Assembly (NCBI RefSeq): GCF_028682635.1
Contig: NZ_JANHLK010000013.1
Span: 144,038-208,037 of the forward strand
DNA: 64,000 nt
DNA from: Pseudomonas putida
GTDB lineage: Bacteria > Pseudomonadota > Gammaproteobacteria > Pseudomonadales > Pseudomonadaceae
Reading direction: 5' to 3'
In this document: positions 28,488 to 37,562 of the stretch, in pieces
How the letters are laid out: every line of letters starts with the position of its first letter
How positions within the stretch are numbered: position 1 is the first letter of the stretch
The notes under the pieces: model-generated
The model's input: only the letters and a program-made list of their open reading frames with translations
Database searches by the model: none
What the model was told of the DNA's origin: nothing
Program-made: the position numbers and the translations under genes

Positions 28488-29639
28488 TTACTTCAATCCC
28501 ACCCTGTACAGCCCACCATCCTCTTCATCGGTCAGTACATACAAATATCCATCCGGGCCCTGTCGGACATCACGGATGCGCTTGTCGAGTTCGCCCAGCA
28601 AGCGCTCTTCGTGAACCACCTTGTCGCCGTCGAACTGCAGGCGAATCAGCTCCCGGGTGACCAGCGCGCCAATGAACGCGTTGTGCCGCCAGGCCTTGAA
28701 ACGGTCGCCGTCGTAGAAGGCCAGGCCGCTCAGGCCAGGGGATTTTTCCCAGACATGGTGCGGCCCGACGGTGCCTTCGGCGATCTTGCCGTTGGCTTCC
28801 GGGATTGGCTGACCCGAGTAATTGATGCCGTGGGTGGCCAGCGGCCAGCCGTAGTTCTTGCCGCGCTCGATGATGTTGACCTCATCACCGCCCTGCGGAC
28901 CGTGTTCGTTTTCCCAGAGCGTGCCGGTCCAGGGGTTGAGCGCCGCCCCTTGCGGGTTACGCACACCGTAGGCCCATATTTCCGGGCGCACGCCGGCTTG
29001 TCCGACAAAGGGGTTGTCCTCGGGCACCTTGCCGTCCGGATAGATCCTGACGACCTTGCCCTGCAACTTGTCGAGGTCCTGAGCGGTGGGCCGGTCGTTG
29101 TTTTCCCCCAGGGTAATGAACAGATAGCCATCCCGGTCGAACACCAGCCGCGAACCAAAATGGTTGCCGACCGAGAGCTTGGGCTCCTGGCGGAAGATCA
29201 CCCGGAAATCCTTCAGTGTCGTCAGGTCTTCGGACAACCGTCCGCGACCGACCGCGGTACCGGCCTTGTCACCCTGACCGCCACCTTCGGCATAGGACAG
29301 GTAGATCATCCGGTCTTGCTTGAAGTCGGGTGACAGCGCCACATCCAGCAAGCCGCCCTGCCCCTTGGCCCAGACCTTGGGCACGCCATTGAGTGGCGCC
29401 GACAATTTGCCCTCGGCCGTTACCACGCGCAGGTTGCCCGGACGTTCGGTGACCAGCATGCCCTGGCGATCAGGCAGAAAGGCCAATGACCAGGGATGCT
29501 CAAGTCCGGTCGCGATCGGCGTGAGCTCAAGGGTGCCCTGCTCGCTTTGCATGTCCCGGGCAGTCGTTGCGAGAACAGGCAGGCTGACGGCGAACAAGGT
29601 GCTGGCGCAGAAAGTGGCCAGGAGGGTTTTACGCAACAT
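28488..29639 (-). CDS. PQQ-dependent aldose sugar dehydrogenase (YliI type), periplasmic
   Basis: 383 residues with a signal peptide (cleavage about VLA, residue 24). A six-bladed propeller with family motifs: LEHPWSLAFLPDRQGMLVTERPGNLRVV, GQGGLLDVALSPDF, NHFGSRLVFDRDGYLFITLGEN, YGVRNPQGAALNPWTGTLWENEHGPQGGDEVN and KSPGLSGLAFY. It oxidises aldoses to lactones in the periplasm with pyrroloquinoline quinone. AAGGA precedes the ATG. It may be co-transcribed towards the threonine dehydratase unless the terminator at 28263 acts. Confidence 0.9.
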   Translation of the reverse strand: MLRKTLLATFCASTLFAVSLPVLATTARDMQSEQGTLELTPIATGLEHPWSLAFLPDRQGMLVTERPGNLRVVTAEGKLSAPLNGVPKVWAKGQGGLLDVALSPDFKQDRMIYLSYAEGGGQGDKAGTAVGRGRLSEDLTTLKDFRVIFRQEPKLSVGNHFGSRLVFDRDGYLFITLGENNDRPTAQDLDKLQGKVVRIYPDGKVPEDNPFVGQAGVRPEIWAYGVRNPQGAALNPWTGTLWENEHGPQGGDEVNIIERGKNYGWPLATHGINYSGQPIPEANGKIAEGTVGPHHVWEKSPGLSGLAFYDGDRFKAWRHNAFIGALVTRELIRLQFDGDKVVHEERLLGELDKRIRDVRQGPDGYLYVLTDEEDGGLYRVGLK

Positions 29640-29681
29640 GCACGATTCCTTTTGTCATGGATACAGGCAGCTGCCTCTCTT

Positions 29682-30023
29682 TCAAGGGCTGCGGGGAGGT
29701 GGATTGGGGATGAACTTCGGGGCACTGGTGGGGGCCGAGCCTTGGGGGTAGCGATTGCCGATGCCACCGTTGTCGAGGGTGGGCGGACGTGGCACCGGCA
29801 CGGTATTCGGCCCATGGATGGCAGGGGCATTGGGTTGCGTGCCCTGCATGCTGTTTGGATTGGCCCGGCGGATCGGGCTGTTGTAGGGATTATTGTTGGT
29901 GCTGCCCGGAAGGTTTTGCGCCACCTGCAACGGAGCGCCGGGCGAAGCGACGTCGGCCTGTGCCGCATGACCGAGTACGCCGCTCAATGCCAGCACGATA
30001 AGGCCAGGTACGTATCGATTCAT
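29682..30023 (-). CDS. Exported Pro/Asn-rich hypothetical protein
   Basis: 113 residues with a signal peptide (cleavage about AAQA, residue 23). The mature part is low-complexity, rich in Pro, Asn and Gly (PGSTNNNPYNSPIRRANPNS), with no cysteine and a proline-rich C-terminus. GAGAGG lies before the ATG. It ends 43 bases before the sugar dehydrogenase start and may form an operon with it. Probably disordered; the function is unknown. Confidence 0.65.
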   Translation of the reverse strand: MNRYVPGLIVLALSGVLGHAAQADVASPGAPLQVAQNLPGSTNNNPYNSPIRRANPNSMQGTQPNAPAIHGPNTVPVPRPPTLDNGGIGNRYPQGSAPTSAPKFIPNPPPRSP

Positions 30024-30215
30024 GGGATGCCTCTCGACCTGTGCGTGAATAAAGTCTTCGATAGCACGCTACGCCTGGGGTTCGGATTTGTTAACACAAA
30101 CCTTGCCGGCAAGATGTAACACGAAGTTGATGCGCGGCCAGGACCGGGCCGCAGGCCGCTGAAACTTTTGCGCAGAGCCCAAGGTCACCTGATCATCACT
30201 TTCGGGAAGACGACC

Positions 30216-31076
30216 ATGGCACGGGCAATCTGGAAAGGCGCGATCAGTTTCGGGCTGGTGCATATTCCTGTGGCGCTGGTCTCGGCGACGTCCTCCCAAG
30301 GGGTGGATTTCGACTGGCTCGACAGCCGCAGCATGGACCCGGTGGGCTATAAGCGCGTCAACAAGGTCACCGGCAAGGAAGTCACCAAAGAGCACATCGT
30401 CAAAGGCGTGCAGTACGAAAAAGGCCGATACGTGGTGCTCAGCGAAGAAGAAATTCGCTCGGCGCATCCCCTGTCGACCCAGACCATCGATATCTTTGCC
30501 TTTGTCGACGCCGAGCAGATCCCGCTGCAGAACATCGACACGCCCTATTATCTGGCACCGGACAAACGCGGAGGCAAAGTCTACGCCCTGTTGCGCGAAA
30601 CCCTGACCAAGACCAACAAAGTCGCGCTCGCCCGCGTGGTGCTGCATACCCGCCAGTACCTGGCGGCCTTGATGCCGCTGGAAAAGGCCATGGTCCTGGT
30701 CAAACTGCGCTGGCCGGCGGAGGTTCGCAGCCTGGACGAACTGGCATTGGGCCCCGATGTGACAAAGGCCGAGCTGGCCAAGGGCGAACTGGACATGGCC
30801 AAGCGCCTGGTGCAGGACATGAGTGTCGAGTGGTCGCCGGAGGATTACCGGGACGAATTCGAAGACAAGATCATGGCCCTGGTGGACAAGAAAGCCCATG
30901 AAGGCAAGATCGAGGATGTTGAAACGGCCACGGGCGAAGAGGAGCGCAAGACGGCGGATGTGATTGATTTGACCGAGTTGCTCAAGCGAAGCCTGGGGGG
31001 CAAGGGGGCGGCCAAGGCGCCTGCCAAGCCCAAGTCGACGACCAAGCCGGCGGCGAGGAAGAAAGTCAGCAAGTGA
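30216..31076 (+). CDS. ku: Ku homodimeric DNA end-binding protein (non-homologous end joining)
   Basis: 286 residues, starting MARAIWKGAISFGLVHIPVAL, the bacterial Ku signature, with VNKVTGKEV, YYLAPDKRGGKVYALLRETL and the minimal C-terminal Lys/Ala/Pro tail that binds DNA and LigD. Start is ATG 30216 after GGGAAGA; the frame extends 48 bases upstream. It binds double-strand ends and recruits LigD. No ligD is present in this window. A REP pair follows the stop. Confidence 0.93.
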   Translation: MARAIWKGAISFGLVHIPVALVSATSSQGVDFDWLDSRSMDPVGYKRVNKVTGKEVTKEHIVKGVQYEKGRYVVLSEEEIRSAHPLSTQTIDIFAFVDAEQIPLQNIDTPYYLAPDKRGGKVYALLRETLTKTNKVALARVVLHTRQYLAALMPLEKAMVLVKLRWPAEVRSLDELALGPDVTKAELAKGELDMAKRLVQDMSVEWSPEDYRDEFEDKIMALVDKKAHEGKIEDVETATGEEERKTADVIDLTELLKRSLGGKGAAKAPAKPKSTTKPAARKKVSK

Positions 31077-31091
31077 TGTGTTGGATGTTCC

Positions 31092-31172
31092 GGCCTCTTC
31101 GCTGGCAAGCCAGCTCCTACAGGTTTTGTGTGCACCGCCAATCTCTGTAGGAGCTGGCTTGCCAGCGAAGGC
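31092..31172. repeat. REP pair, GTAGGAGCTGGCTTGCCAGCGA type
   Basis: TTCGCTGGCAAGCCAGCTCC and its inverted arm about 30 bases later, between the convergent ku and lpxO genes. Confidence 0.88.
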
Positions 31173-31176
31173 GTCC

Positions 31177-32088
31177 TCAGATCACAACAAAAATCGCCAG
31201 CAACCCACCAAAAAACGCCCACTTCTGCAGGTAATACAGCTTGCGATTGCGCTTCTTCAACGCCTTGCCGTGCAGGCGAACCTTGTAGATCTTGCCAAAC
31301 AGCCGGTTGATCCCACCCGTCTTGTCCCCCGCCTCGTTCGGCGCACCGGCAGCCGACATGACATTGCGGCTGAACCAGCCATTGAACGCCGCCGCCCAGC
31401 GGTATTTCATCGGTCGCTCAACGTCGCAGAACAGGATGATGCGGTTCTGCCCGGTGGTGTTTTCCGCGTAATGAATAAACGTTTCGTCGAACATCACCGC
31501 CTCACCATCGCGCCAGTGATAGTTCTCGCCATCGACATTGATGTAGCAACCGGCATCATTGGGCGTTTCCAGGCCCAGGTGGTAACGATAGGAACCGGCA
31601 TACGGATCGCGATGGCGAACCAGTTTCGACCCCGGCGGCAACTCGGCGAACATCGCCGCCTTGATCGAGCCGATGCCCTGCACCAGTTCGGTGGTGCGCG
31701 GGCAGAGTTTCATCGCCGACGGGTGGCTGTCGCCGTACCACTTGAGGTAGAAGCGCTTCCATCCGGTCTTGAAGAAGGAGTTGAAACCAACGTCGTCGTA
31801 ATCGTTGGAGCGCTTGATTTCCCCCGCCTTCAGCAAATTCTGGCCTTCGGCGCGAATTTCTTCCCAGTGGGTCTGCAGCGGCGTCAGGTCGGGAAAATCC
31901 GCCGGGTTGAGAAACGGCTTGTTGGGGATCTTCGAGAACAGATAAAGGAAGCAATTGATCGGCGCCAGGAACGTCGAGTGGTCGCTCAGTTGACGGCCCA
32001 GTTTGTGGCGCACGCGACCGCGCAGGTGGACATAGGCGATGGAAACAAGGTACACAGCGGCAATGATGAGCTTCACGGAAATCGTCAC
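31177..32088 (-). CDS. lpxO: Lipid A 2-hydroxylase LpxO (Fe(II)/2-oxoglutarate dioxygenase)
   Basis: 303 residues. An N-terminal membrane helix (VKLIIAAVYLVSIAYVHLRG), then the aspartyl/asparaginyl hydroxylase fold: the metal site is visible as LVRHRDPYAG and ETFIHYAENTT, with the 2-oxoglutarate-binding Arg in NRIILFCDVERP. A C-terminal hydrophobic stretch (WAFFGGLLAIFVVI) ends the protein. It hydroxylates the secondary acyl chain of lipid A at the inner membrane. A GTG at 32088 is taken as start; a second GTG at 32076 (VKLII) is equally plausible because neither has a clear ribosome site. Confidence 0.88.
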   Translation of the reverse strand: MTISVKLIIAAVYLVSIAYVHLRGRVRHKLGRQLSDHSTFLAPINCFLYLFSKIPNKPFLNPADFPDLTPLQTHWEEIRAEGQNLLKAGEIKRSNDYDDVGFNSFFKTGWKRFYLKWYGDSHPSAMKLCPRTTELVQGIGSIKAAMFAELPPGSKLVRHRDPYAGSYRYHLGLETPNDAGCYINVDGENYHWRDGEAVMFDETFIHYAENTTGQNRIILFCDVERPMKYRWAAAFNGWFSRNVMSAAGAPNEAGDKTGGINRLFGKIYKVRLHGKALKKRNRKLYYLQKWAFFGGLLAIFVVI

Positions 32089-32570
32089 ACGTCAGAGGTG
32101 AACAAACTGCGCCCCCTGGCGGCCAATGGCCTGTGGGGCTTGTGCAGCGTCTGAAAACCAAACAGCGGGCCCGATGACCCGTCCTTGAGCCGATGCCGAC
32201 GTTCGGCATCAAGTGAAAGATGGCATTTTAGCCATCGTCTGTAACCAATTGTTAGCTTTCAAATGTGAAAATCTGTCCGTTGATACCGGCAATGCGTCGG
32301 TGCGGCCTTATTGCCCTATCGTTTAAAGAGCCAGACCAGTACAATCGCCGCCAAACTTTACGCGCCCCCCTTGGTTGATGACGGGAACGATCCCGGCCTC
32401 AGCGCACTTCGACTCGGGCCAAGCGCTCCATATGCTGCTGTCCACTTATTGCCAGATGGATCTTCCGCTTCTGACCGGGATGCATTTCCCGTGATCCGAA
32501 TGACGGAAACGGGTACTGATTCGGTACTGCCGCAACCCTAGCTACTCTGAATGCTTCGCAGGAAAAACCT
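32089..32570. other. Intergenic region between divergent lpxO and ybiT
   Basis: 482 bases. A 76-codon frame at 32311-32541 has no ribosome site or recognisable product and is not called. The region must carry the promoters of both neighbours. No repeat or RNA gene recognised. Confidence 0.5.
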
Positions 32571-34157
32571 TTGATTTCTACAGCTAACATCACGATGCAG
32601 TTCGGCGCCAAGCCGCTATTCGAAAACGTGTCGGTCAAATTCGGCGCGGGCAACCGCTACGGCCTGATCGGCGCCAACGGTTGCGGCAAGTCGACCTTCA
32701 TGAAAATCCTCGGTAGCGACCTTGATCCGTCCGGCGGCCAGGTCATGCTGGAACCGAACGTGCGCCTGGGTAAATTGCGCCAGGACCAGTTCGCCTACGA
32801 AGAATTCACCGTAATCGACACCGTGATCATGGGTCACGAAGAGCTGTGGAAGGTCAAGGCCGAGCGCGATCGCATCTACTCGCTGCCGGAAATGACCGAA
32901 GAAGACGGCATGGCCGTGGCCGAGCTGGAAACCGAATTCGCCGAAATGGACGGTTACACCGCGGAGTCCCGTGCTGGCGAACTGTTGCTGGGCCTGGGTA
33001 TCGGCATCGAGCAGCATTTCGGCCCGATGAGCGAAGTTTCCCCAGGCTGGAAACTGCGCGTATTGCTGGCTCAGGCGCTGTTCTCCGATCCGGAAGTGCT
33101 GTTGCTCGACGAACCGACCAACCACCTGGATATCAACACCATCCGCTGGCTGGAAAACGTTCTGACCCAGCGTTCCAGCTTGATGATCATCATCTCTCAC
33201 GACCGTCACTTCCTGAACAGCGTATGCACCCACATGGCTGACCTGGATTACGGCGAGCTGCGCCTGTTCCCGGGCAACTACGACGAGTACATGACCGTGG
33301 CGACCCAGTCTCGCGAGCAGCTGCTGTCGGACAATGCCAAGAAGAAAGCGCAGATTTCGGAACTGCAATCGTTCGTCAGCCGCTTCTCGGCCAACGCCTC
33401 GAAAGCCAAGCAGGCCACTTCCCGCGCCAAGGCGATCGACAAGATCCAGCTGGCCGAGGTCAAGCCTTCGAGCCGCGTGAGCCCGTTCATCCGTTTCGAG
33501 CAAAACAAGAAGCTGCACCGCCAGGCGGTCATCGTCGAGCGCATGGCCAAAGGCTTCGACGGCAAGCCACTGTTCAAGGACTTCAGCTTCCAGGTTGAAG
33601 CCGGCGAACGCGTGGCGATCATCGGCCCGAACGGTATCGGCAAGACCACCCTGCTGCGCACCCTGGTCAACGAACTGACCCCGGATGCCGGTAGCGTCAA
33701 GTGGACCGACGCCGCTGAGCTGGGCTACTACGCTCAGGATCACGCGCACGACTTCGAAGACGACGTGACTCTGTTCGACTGGATGGGTCAGTGGACCCAG
33801 GGCGAGCAGATGATTCGCGGTACTTTGGGTCGCATGCTGTTCTCCAACGACGAGATCCTCAAGTCGGTCAAGGTCATCTCCGGTGGTGAGCAAGGTCGCA
33901 TGCTGTTCGGCAAACTGATCCTGCAAAAGCCAAACGTGCTGATCATGGACGAACCGACCAACCACCTGGACATGGAATCCATCGAAGCGCTGAACCTGGC
34001 GCTGGAAAACTACCCGGGCACGCTGATCTTCGTCAGCCACGACCGTGAGTTCGTGTCGTCCCTGGCCACCCGCATCATCGAGTTGAGCCCGAACGGCGTG
34101 ACCGACTTCAGCGGTACCTATGACGATTACCTGCGTAGCCAGGGTGTGGTGTTCTAA
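32571..34157 (+). CDS. ybiT: ABC-F family ATPase YbiT
   Basis: 528 residues, two ABC domains without membrane segments. Walker A GANGCGKST and GPNGIGKTT; Walker B VLLLDEPTNHLD and VLIMDEPTNHLD; the linker (KKKAQISELQSFVSRFSANA) is strongly YbiT-like. The start codon is TTG at 32571, supported by AGGA eight bases upstream and by alignment with MQFGAKPLFENVSVKFG at the family N-terminus. ABC-F proteins act on the ribosome as translation factors; the exact role of YbiT is unclear. A strong terminator follows. Confidence 0.93.
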   Translation: MISTANITMQFGAKPLFENVSVKFGAGNRYGLIGANGCGKSTFMKILGSDLDPSGGQVMLEPNVRLGKLRQDQFAYEEFTVIDTVIMGHEELWKVKAERDRIYSLPEMTEEDGMAVAELETEFAEMDGYTAESRAGELLLGLGIGIEQHFGPMSEVSPGWKLRVLLAQALFSDPEVLLLDEPTNHLDINTIRWLENVLTQRSSLMIIISHDRHFLNSVCTHMADLDYGELRLFPGNYDEYMTVATQSREQLLSDNAKKKAQISELQSFVSRFSANASKAKQATSRAKAIDKIQLAEVKPSSRVSPFIRFEQNKKLHRQAVIVERMAKGFDGKPLFKDFSFQVEAGERVAIIGPNGIGKTTLLRTLVNELTPDAGSVKWTDAAELGYYAQDHAHDFEDDVTLFDWMGQWTQGEQMIRGTLGRMLFSNDEILKSVKVISGGEQGRMLFGKLILQKPNVLIMDEPTNHLDMESIEALNLALENYPGTLIFVSHDREFVSSLATRIIELSPNGVTDFSGTYDDYLRSQGVVF

Positions 34158-34193
34158 AAGCAGCTATTAGTTTCTAGCTGCAAGCTGCAAGTT

Positions 34194-34223
34194 AAAGCCC
34201 TGTCCTTTGTGACGGGGCTTTTT
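34194..34223 (+). terminator. Rho-independent terminator after ybiT
   Basis: AAAGCCCTGTC-CTTTGT-GACGGGGCTTT stem followed by a T run, 36 bases after the stop. Confidence 0.85.
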
Positions 34224-34258
34224 GTATTCAGACTCATGATTTTCTGTGGTGTCGAGAC

Positions 34259-34327
34259 CATCGCGAGCAAGCCCGCTCCCACAGGGGGAATGCATTCCAA
34301 ATGTGGGAGCGGGCTTGCTCGCGAAGA
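34259..34327. repeat. REP pair upstream of the MFS transporter
   Basis: ATCGCGAGCAAGCCCGCTCC and TGTGGGAGCGGGCTTGCTCG as inverted arms with a short spacer. Confidence 0.88.
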
Positions 34328-34425
34328 GGCCTTCAAGAACAGCGATAATTAGTTAGCCTGCTTCCTTTTATCCCACAGCCGCGCCATCATGCAGTTCTCC
34401 CTCCGCCGCCCGCGAACGAGCCCTC

Positions 34426-35613
34426 ATGTCTGCGCAAGAACAGCCACCACAAAGCTCCATGGCGATCACCCTGCAGATCGTTTCCATCGTTTTCTATACA
34501 TTCATCGCCTTCATCTGCATCGGCCTGCCGATTGCGGTGTTGCCGGGGTATGTCCATGAGCAGCTCGGGTTCAGTGCCGTTATCGCCGGGTTGACCATTG
34601 GCTCGCAATACCTGGCCACCCTGCTCAGCCGGCCCATGGCCGGGCGCATGTCCGACAGTGTCGGGACCAAGCGCGCCATCATCTACGGCCTGACGGGGAT
34701 CGTCTTGAGTGGCGGGCTGACCTTGTTGTCGACCTTGCTGCAAAGCTTTCCCTTGATCAGCCTGTTGATCCTGATCGCCGGACGCTTGTTGCTGGGCATC
34801 GCCCAAGGGCTGATCGGGGTCGGCACGATCAGTTGGTGCATGGGCCAGGTAGGCGCCGAACATACCGCGCGCTCGATCTCGTGGAACGGCATCGCCTCCT
34901 ATGGTGCGATTGCCATCGGGGCGCCGCTGGGGGTGGTGATGGTCGGGCAGCTGGGGTTTGCCAGCCTGGGTATCACCCTGTCGGTGCTGGCCCTGTTGGC
35001 TTTGCTGCTGATTCGCAACAAACCGTCGGTGCCAGTGGTACGCGGTGAGCGGCTGCCGTTCTGGGCGGTGTTCGGACGGATTGCGCCATTCGGTGCAAGC
35101 CTGAGCCTGGCCTCGATCGGCTACGGCACCCTCACCACCTTCATCACCCTGTATTACGTCAACCGGGGCTGGAGCGGCGCGGCGTACTGCCTGACGGTGT
35201 TCGGGGTGTGCTTCATCCTGGCGCGGCTGTGTTTCATTTCCAGCATCAGCCGTTTTGGCGGTTTCACCTCGGCCGTTGCCTGCATGTCCATCGAGACCGT
35301 CGGCCTGGTGCTGTTGTGGCTGGCGCCTTCGACCGGCTATGCCTTGATCGGTGCCGGCCTGACCGGTTTCGGTTTGTCGCTGGTGTATCCGGCCCTGGGC
35401 GTCGAGGCGATCAAGCAGGTGCCCAACTCCAGCCGAGGCGCCGGCCTGAGCGCTTATGCGGTGTTTTTCGACCTGGCGCTGGCGATTGCCGGGCCGTTGA
35501 TGGGCGCAGTGGCGTTGAACCTGGGGTACGCGTGGATCTTCTTCAGTGCGGCGTTGTTGTCGGTGTGTGCGCTGGGCTTGACCCTTTTGCTCAAGCACCG
35601 TGCAACGACCTGA
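34426..35613 (+). CDS. Major facilitator superfamily transporter (YhhS/YfcJ type)
   Basis: 395 residues with twelve predicted helices. The loop 2-3 signature SRPMAGRMSDSVGTKRAI is that of the sugar/drug efflux MFS group, and FGLSLVYPALGVEAIKQVP is typical of the YhhS/YfcJ subgroup. Substrate unknown. The ATG at 34426 has only a weak GAGC ribosome site. Convergent with the hydrolase gene; the two stops abut. Confidence 0.82.
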   Translation: MSAQEQPPQSSMAITLQIVSIVFYTFIAFICIGLPIAVLPGYVHEQLGFSAVIAGLTIGSQYLATLLSRPMAGRMSDSVGTKRAIIYGLTGIVLSGGLTLLSTLLQSFPLISLLILIAGRLLLGIAQGLIGVGTISWCMGQVGAEHTARSISWNGIASYGAIAIGAPLGVVMVGQLGFASLGITLSVLALLALLLIRNKPSVPVVRGERLPFWAVFGRIAPFGASLSLASIGYGTLTTFITLYYVNRGWSGAAYCLTVFGVCFILARLCFISSISRFGGFTSAVACMSIETVGLVLLWLAPSTGYALIGAGLTGFGLSLVYPALGVEAIKQVPNSSRGAGLSAYAVFFDLALAIAGPLMGAVALNLGYAWIFFSAALLSVCALGLTLLLKHRATT

Positions 35614-36651
35614 TTACTGATCAGCGGTCTGCATCCCCGCCCGCGTCGGTTTGCCTAGGGTGCGCGAGAAGAAACGCCCGGCTTCCGAGATCAGGCTACG
35701 GTGAATGTCCGCGCGATCGACGCCCTCTGCATCGGTACACAGGGCCGGCATGATCACAATCTGTTCGTCATTGCACGGCGCCATGAACACGAAATGCCCG
35801 GCCCCGGCGAGCAGCTTGAAGTCCGGGGCGACGGGCAGCTTGCGCGCCAGTGCCGCGGCGTTCTTGTCGGGCGCCACCAGCTTGTCGCCATCGCCGCTAT
35901 AAAGCAGTACCGGAACATGCACATCGGCCAGGGTATGACGGCCGAACTTCAGGCTCAGCGGCGCCATCAGCAACAGTGCATGGACCCGTGGGTCGGCCAC
36001 CGGTTGCAAATCGTCGCGGTCGACGATCAGTTCACCCTGGGTATTGCAGGCATCACGGTCGTCCGGGCGCTCCTGGCAGTAACGGCGCAGACGATCCAGG
36101 TCCGGGGTCGCGCCGGACAGTATCAACGCCGTTTCGCCGCCTGCCGAGTAACCGATTACCCCGACCTGCTCGGCATTGACGAAGGGTGCGAGCATGGGAT
36201 CGCCCAGCGTCGCGGTAATGGCTTCGGAAATCTGGATCGGCCGTCCGTACAGGTTGCTCAAGGTGCCGAGGCGGCTGTGGTCTTTGGAGTTGTCGCCCGG
36301 ATGAATCACCGCCACCACCACAAAACCCTTGCGGGCCAGGGACGTGGCCAGGTCGTGCAGGGCCAGCGGCGTGCCGGTGTTGCCATGGGACAGCAGCAGC
36401 ATCGGAAACCGGCCGATAGCGACTTTGGTGTCTTCGCCGGCTTCGACGTTGTACCCCTCAAGCAGGCTGGAATGTTCCTTGGCGCTCGAAGGATAAAAGG
36501 CAATGGCACGCATCGGTTGCAAGTCGAGCGGGTCGAGAAAGCTCAGTTCGTGATAACCGACGCTCCAGTGAGGATGCGGCGCAGGCGCGGCGTGCACTGA
36601 ATTCAGGCTGGCGAGCAGACAGATCAGTAAAGCTGCACAAAGACGCACCAT
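35614..36651 (-). CDS. Exported alpha/beta hydrolase (dienelactone hydrolase-like)
   Basis: 345 residues with a signal peptide (cleavage about VHA). The nucleophile elbow is GYSAGG, preceded by FPMLLLSHGNTGTPLALHDLA (oxyanion region). A C-terminal GAGHFVFM supplies the His and VLLYSGDGDKLVAP the acid. It resembles secreted lipase/esterase-like or PAF-acetylhydrolase-like hydrolases. The substrate is unknown. ATG 36651 has AAGGTGG upstream; an in-frame GTG 12 bases earlier overlaps that site. Confidence 0.82.
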   Translation of the reverse strand: MVRLCAALLICLLASLNSVHAAPAPHPHWSVGYHELSFLDPLDLQPMRAIAFYPSSAKEHSSLLEGYNVEAGEDTKVAIGRFPMLLLSHGNTGTPLALHDLATSLARKGFVVVAVIHPGDNSKDHSRLGTLSNLYGRPIQISEAITATLGDPMLAPFVNAEQVGVIGYSAGGETALILSGATPDLDRLRRYCQERPDDRDACNTQGELIVDRDDLQPVADPRVHALLLMAPLSLKFGRHTLADVHVPVLLYSGDGDKLVAPDKNAAALARKLPVAPDFKLLAGAGHFVFMAPCNDEQIVIMPALCTDAEGVDRADIHRSLISEAGRFFSRTLGKPTRAGMQTADQ

Positions 36652-36820
36652 GGGATGCCCCACCTTGTTACCGGATCAGAGACGTTAAGCCTCGACTGCA
36701 TAACTCAGGCCACAACTTGCAACAGCCAGAAACAAAAAACTCCGCATCTGCCACTTGCGTGATCAGAATACAGAGTTTTTTGGGAATTGCCTGCAGCGGC
36801 AATGGGTGTTTACGCAAGCC

Positions 36821-37432
36821 TTACGCGGCGGCGAACAGCTGCTCGCTGATTTGCGCCTGGGCGTCGTTCATGGCTTTGCCACGCACTTCGTCACCGTAAG
36901 CCAGGCCGTGGGCACGGACGAATTCGATGTCGGTAATGCCGATGAAACCGAACAGGACCTTCAGGTAGTCTTCGTGGGCAACACCGGTTGCCTGGCCGGC
37001 GTGCAGGCCACCGGAAGTCGAAACGATCACGACTTTCTTGCCACCGCACAAGCCTTCAGGGCCGGCTTCGGTGTAGCGGAATGTCTGGCCGGCGACGGCG
37101 ATGCGGTCGATCCAGGCTTTCAATTGGGTCGGGATGGTGAAGTTGTACATCGGCGCGGCAATCACTACAGCATCGGCGGCGAGGAACTCGGCCAGGGTCG
37201 AGGCGCTCAGCTCGGCTTCGTGCTGTTGGGCGGCGTTGCGCAGTTCAGCGGCGGTACCTGCTGCAACCAGGGTGGCCCCGGAAAAGTGGCTGATGGCGTC
37301 GGCAGCCAGGTCGCGGTAGGTCACTACGGCGGACGGCTCGGCGGCTTGCCAGGCTTTGACGACTTCGCCGCTCAGCAGACGGGAAGCCGAGTTGTCACCA
37401 AGAATGCTCGAATCGATATGCAGCAGTTTCAT
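36821..37432 (-). CDS. azoR: FMN-dependent NADH:quinone reductase / azoreductase
   Basis: 203 residues of the AzoR (AcpD) flavodoxin-like family: MKLLHIDSSILGDNSASRLLS at the FMN phosphate site, APMYNFTIPTQLKAWIDRI, and VSTSGG. It reduces quinones and azo compounds with NADH in the cytosol. GGAG precedes the ATG. It is divergent from a LysR-type regulator gene 130 bases away, which is the usual regulator arrangement for this family. Confidence 0.92.
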   Translation of the reverse strand: MKLLHIDSSILGDNSASRLLSGEVVKAWQAAEPSAVVTYRDLAADAISHFSGATLVAAGTAAELRNAAQQHEAELSASTLAEFLAADAVVIAAPMYNFTIPTQLKAWIDRIAVAGQTFRYTEAGPEGLCGGKKVVIVSTSGGLHAGQATGVAHEDYLKVLFGFIGITDIEFVRAHGLAYGDEVRGKAMNDAQAQISEQLFAAA

Positions 37433-37562
37433 GTGGGATCTCCAAGTGAGGATCGCCGCCAGGGCGATCTGATGGAAACAATCCTACAGACGAAACCAAT
37501 AGCTGATTAGACTGCAACAATGCGATAGTTTGTCCCACTGATAGAACGATCGAGAAAGTGCC

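Noticed and set aside
32311..32541. 76-codon frame upstream of ybiT
   Set aside because: No ribosome site, no motif and unconvincing composition; treated as intergenic.
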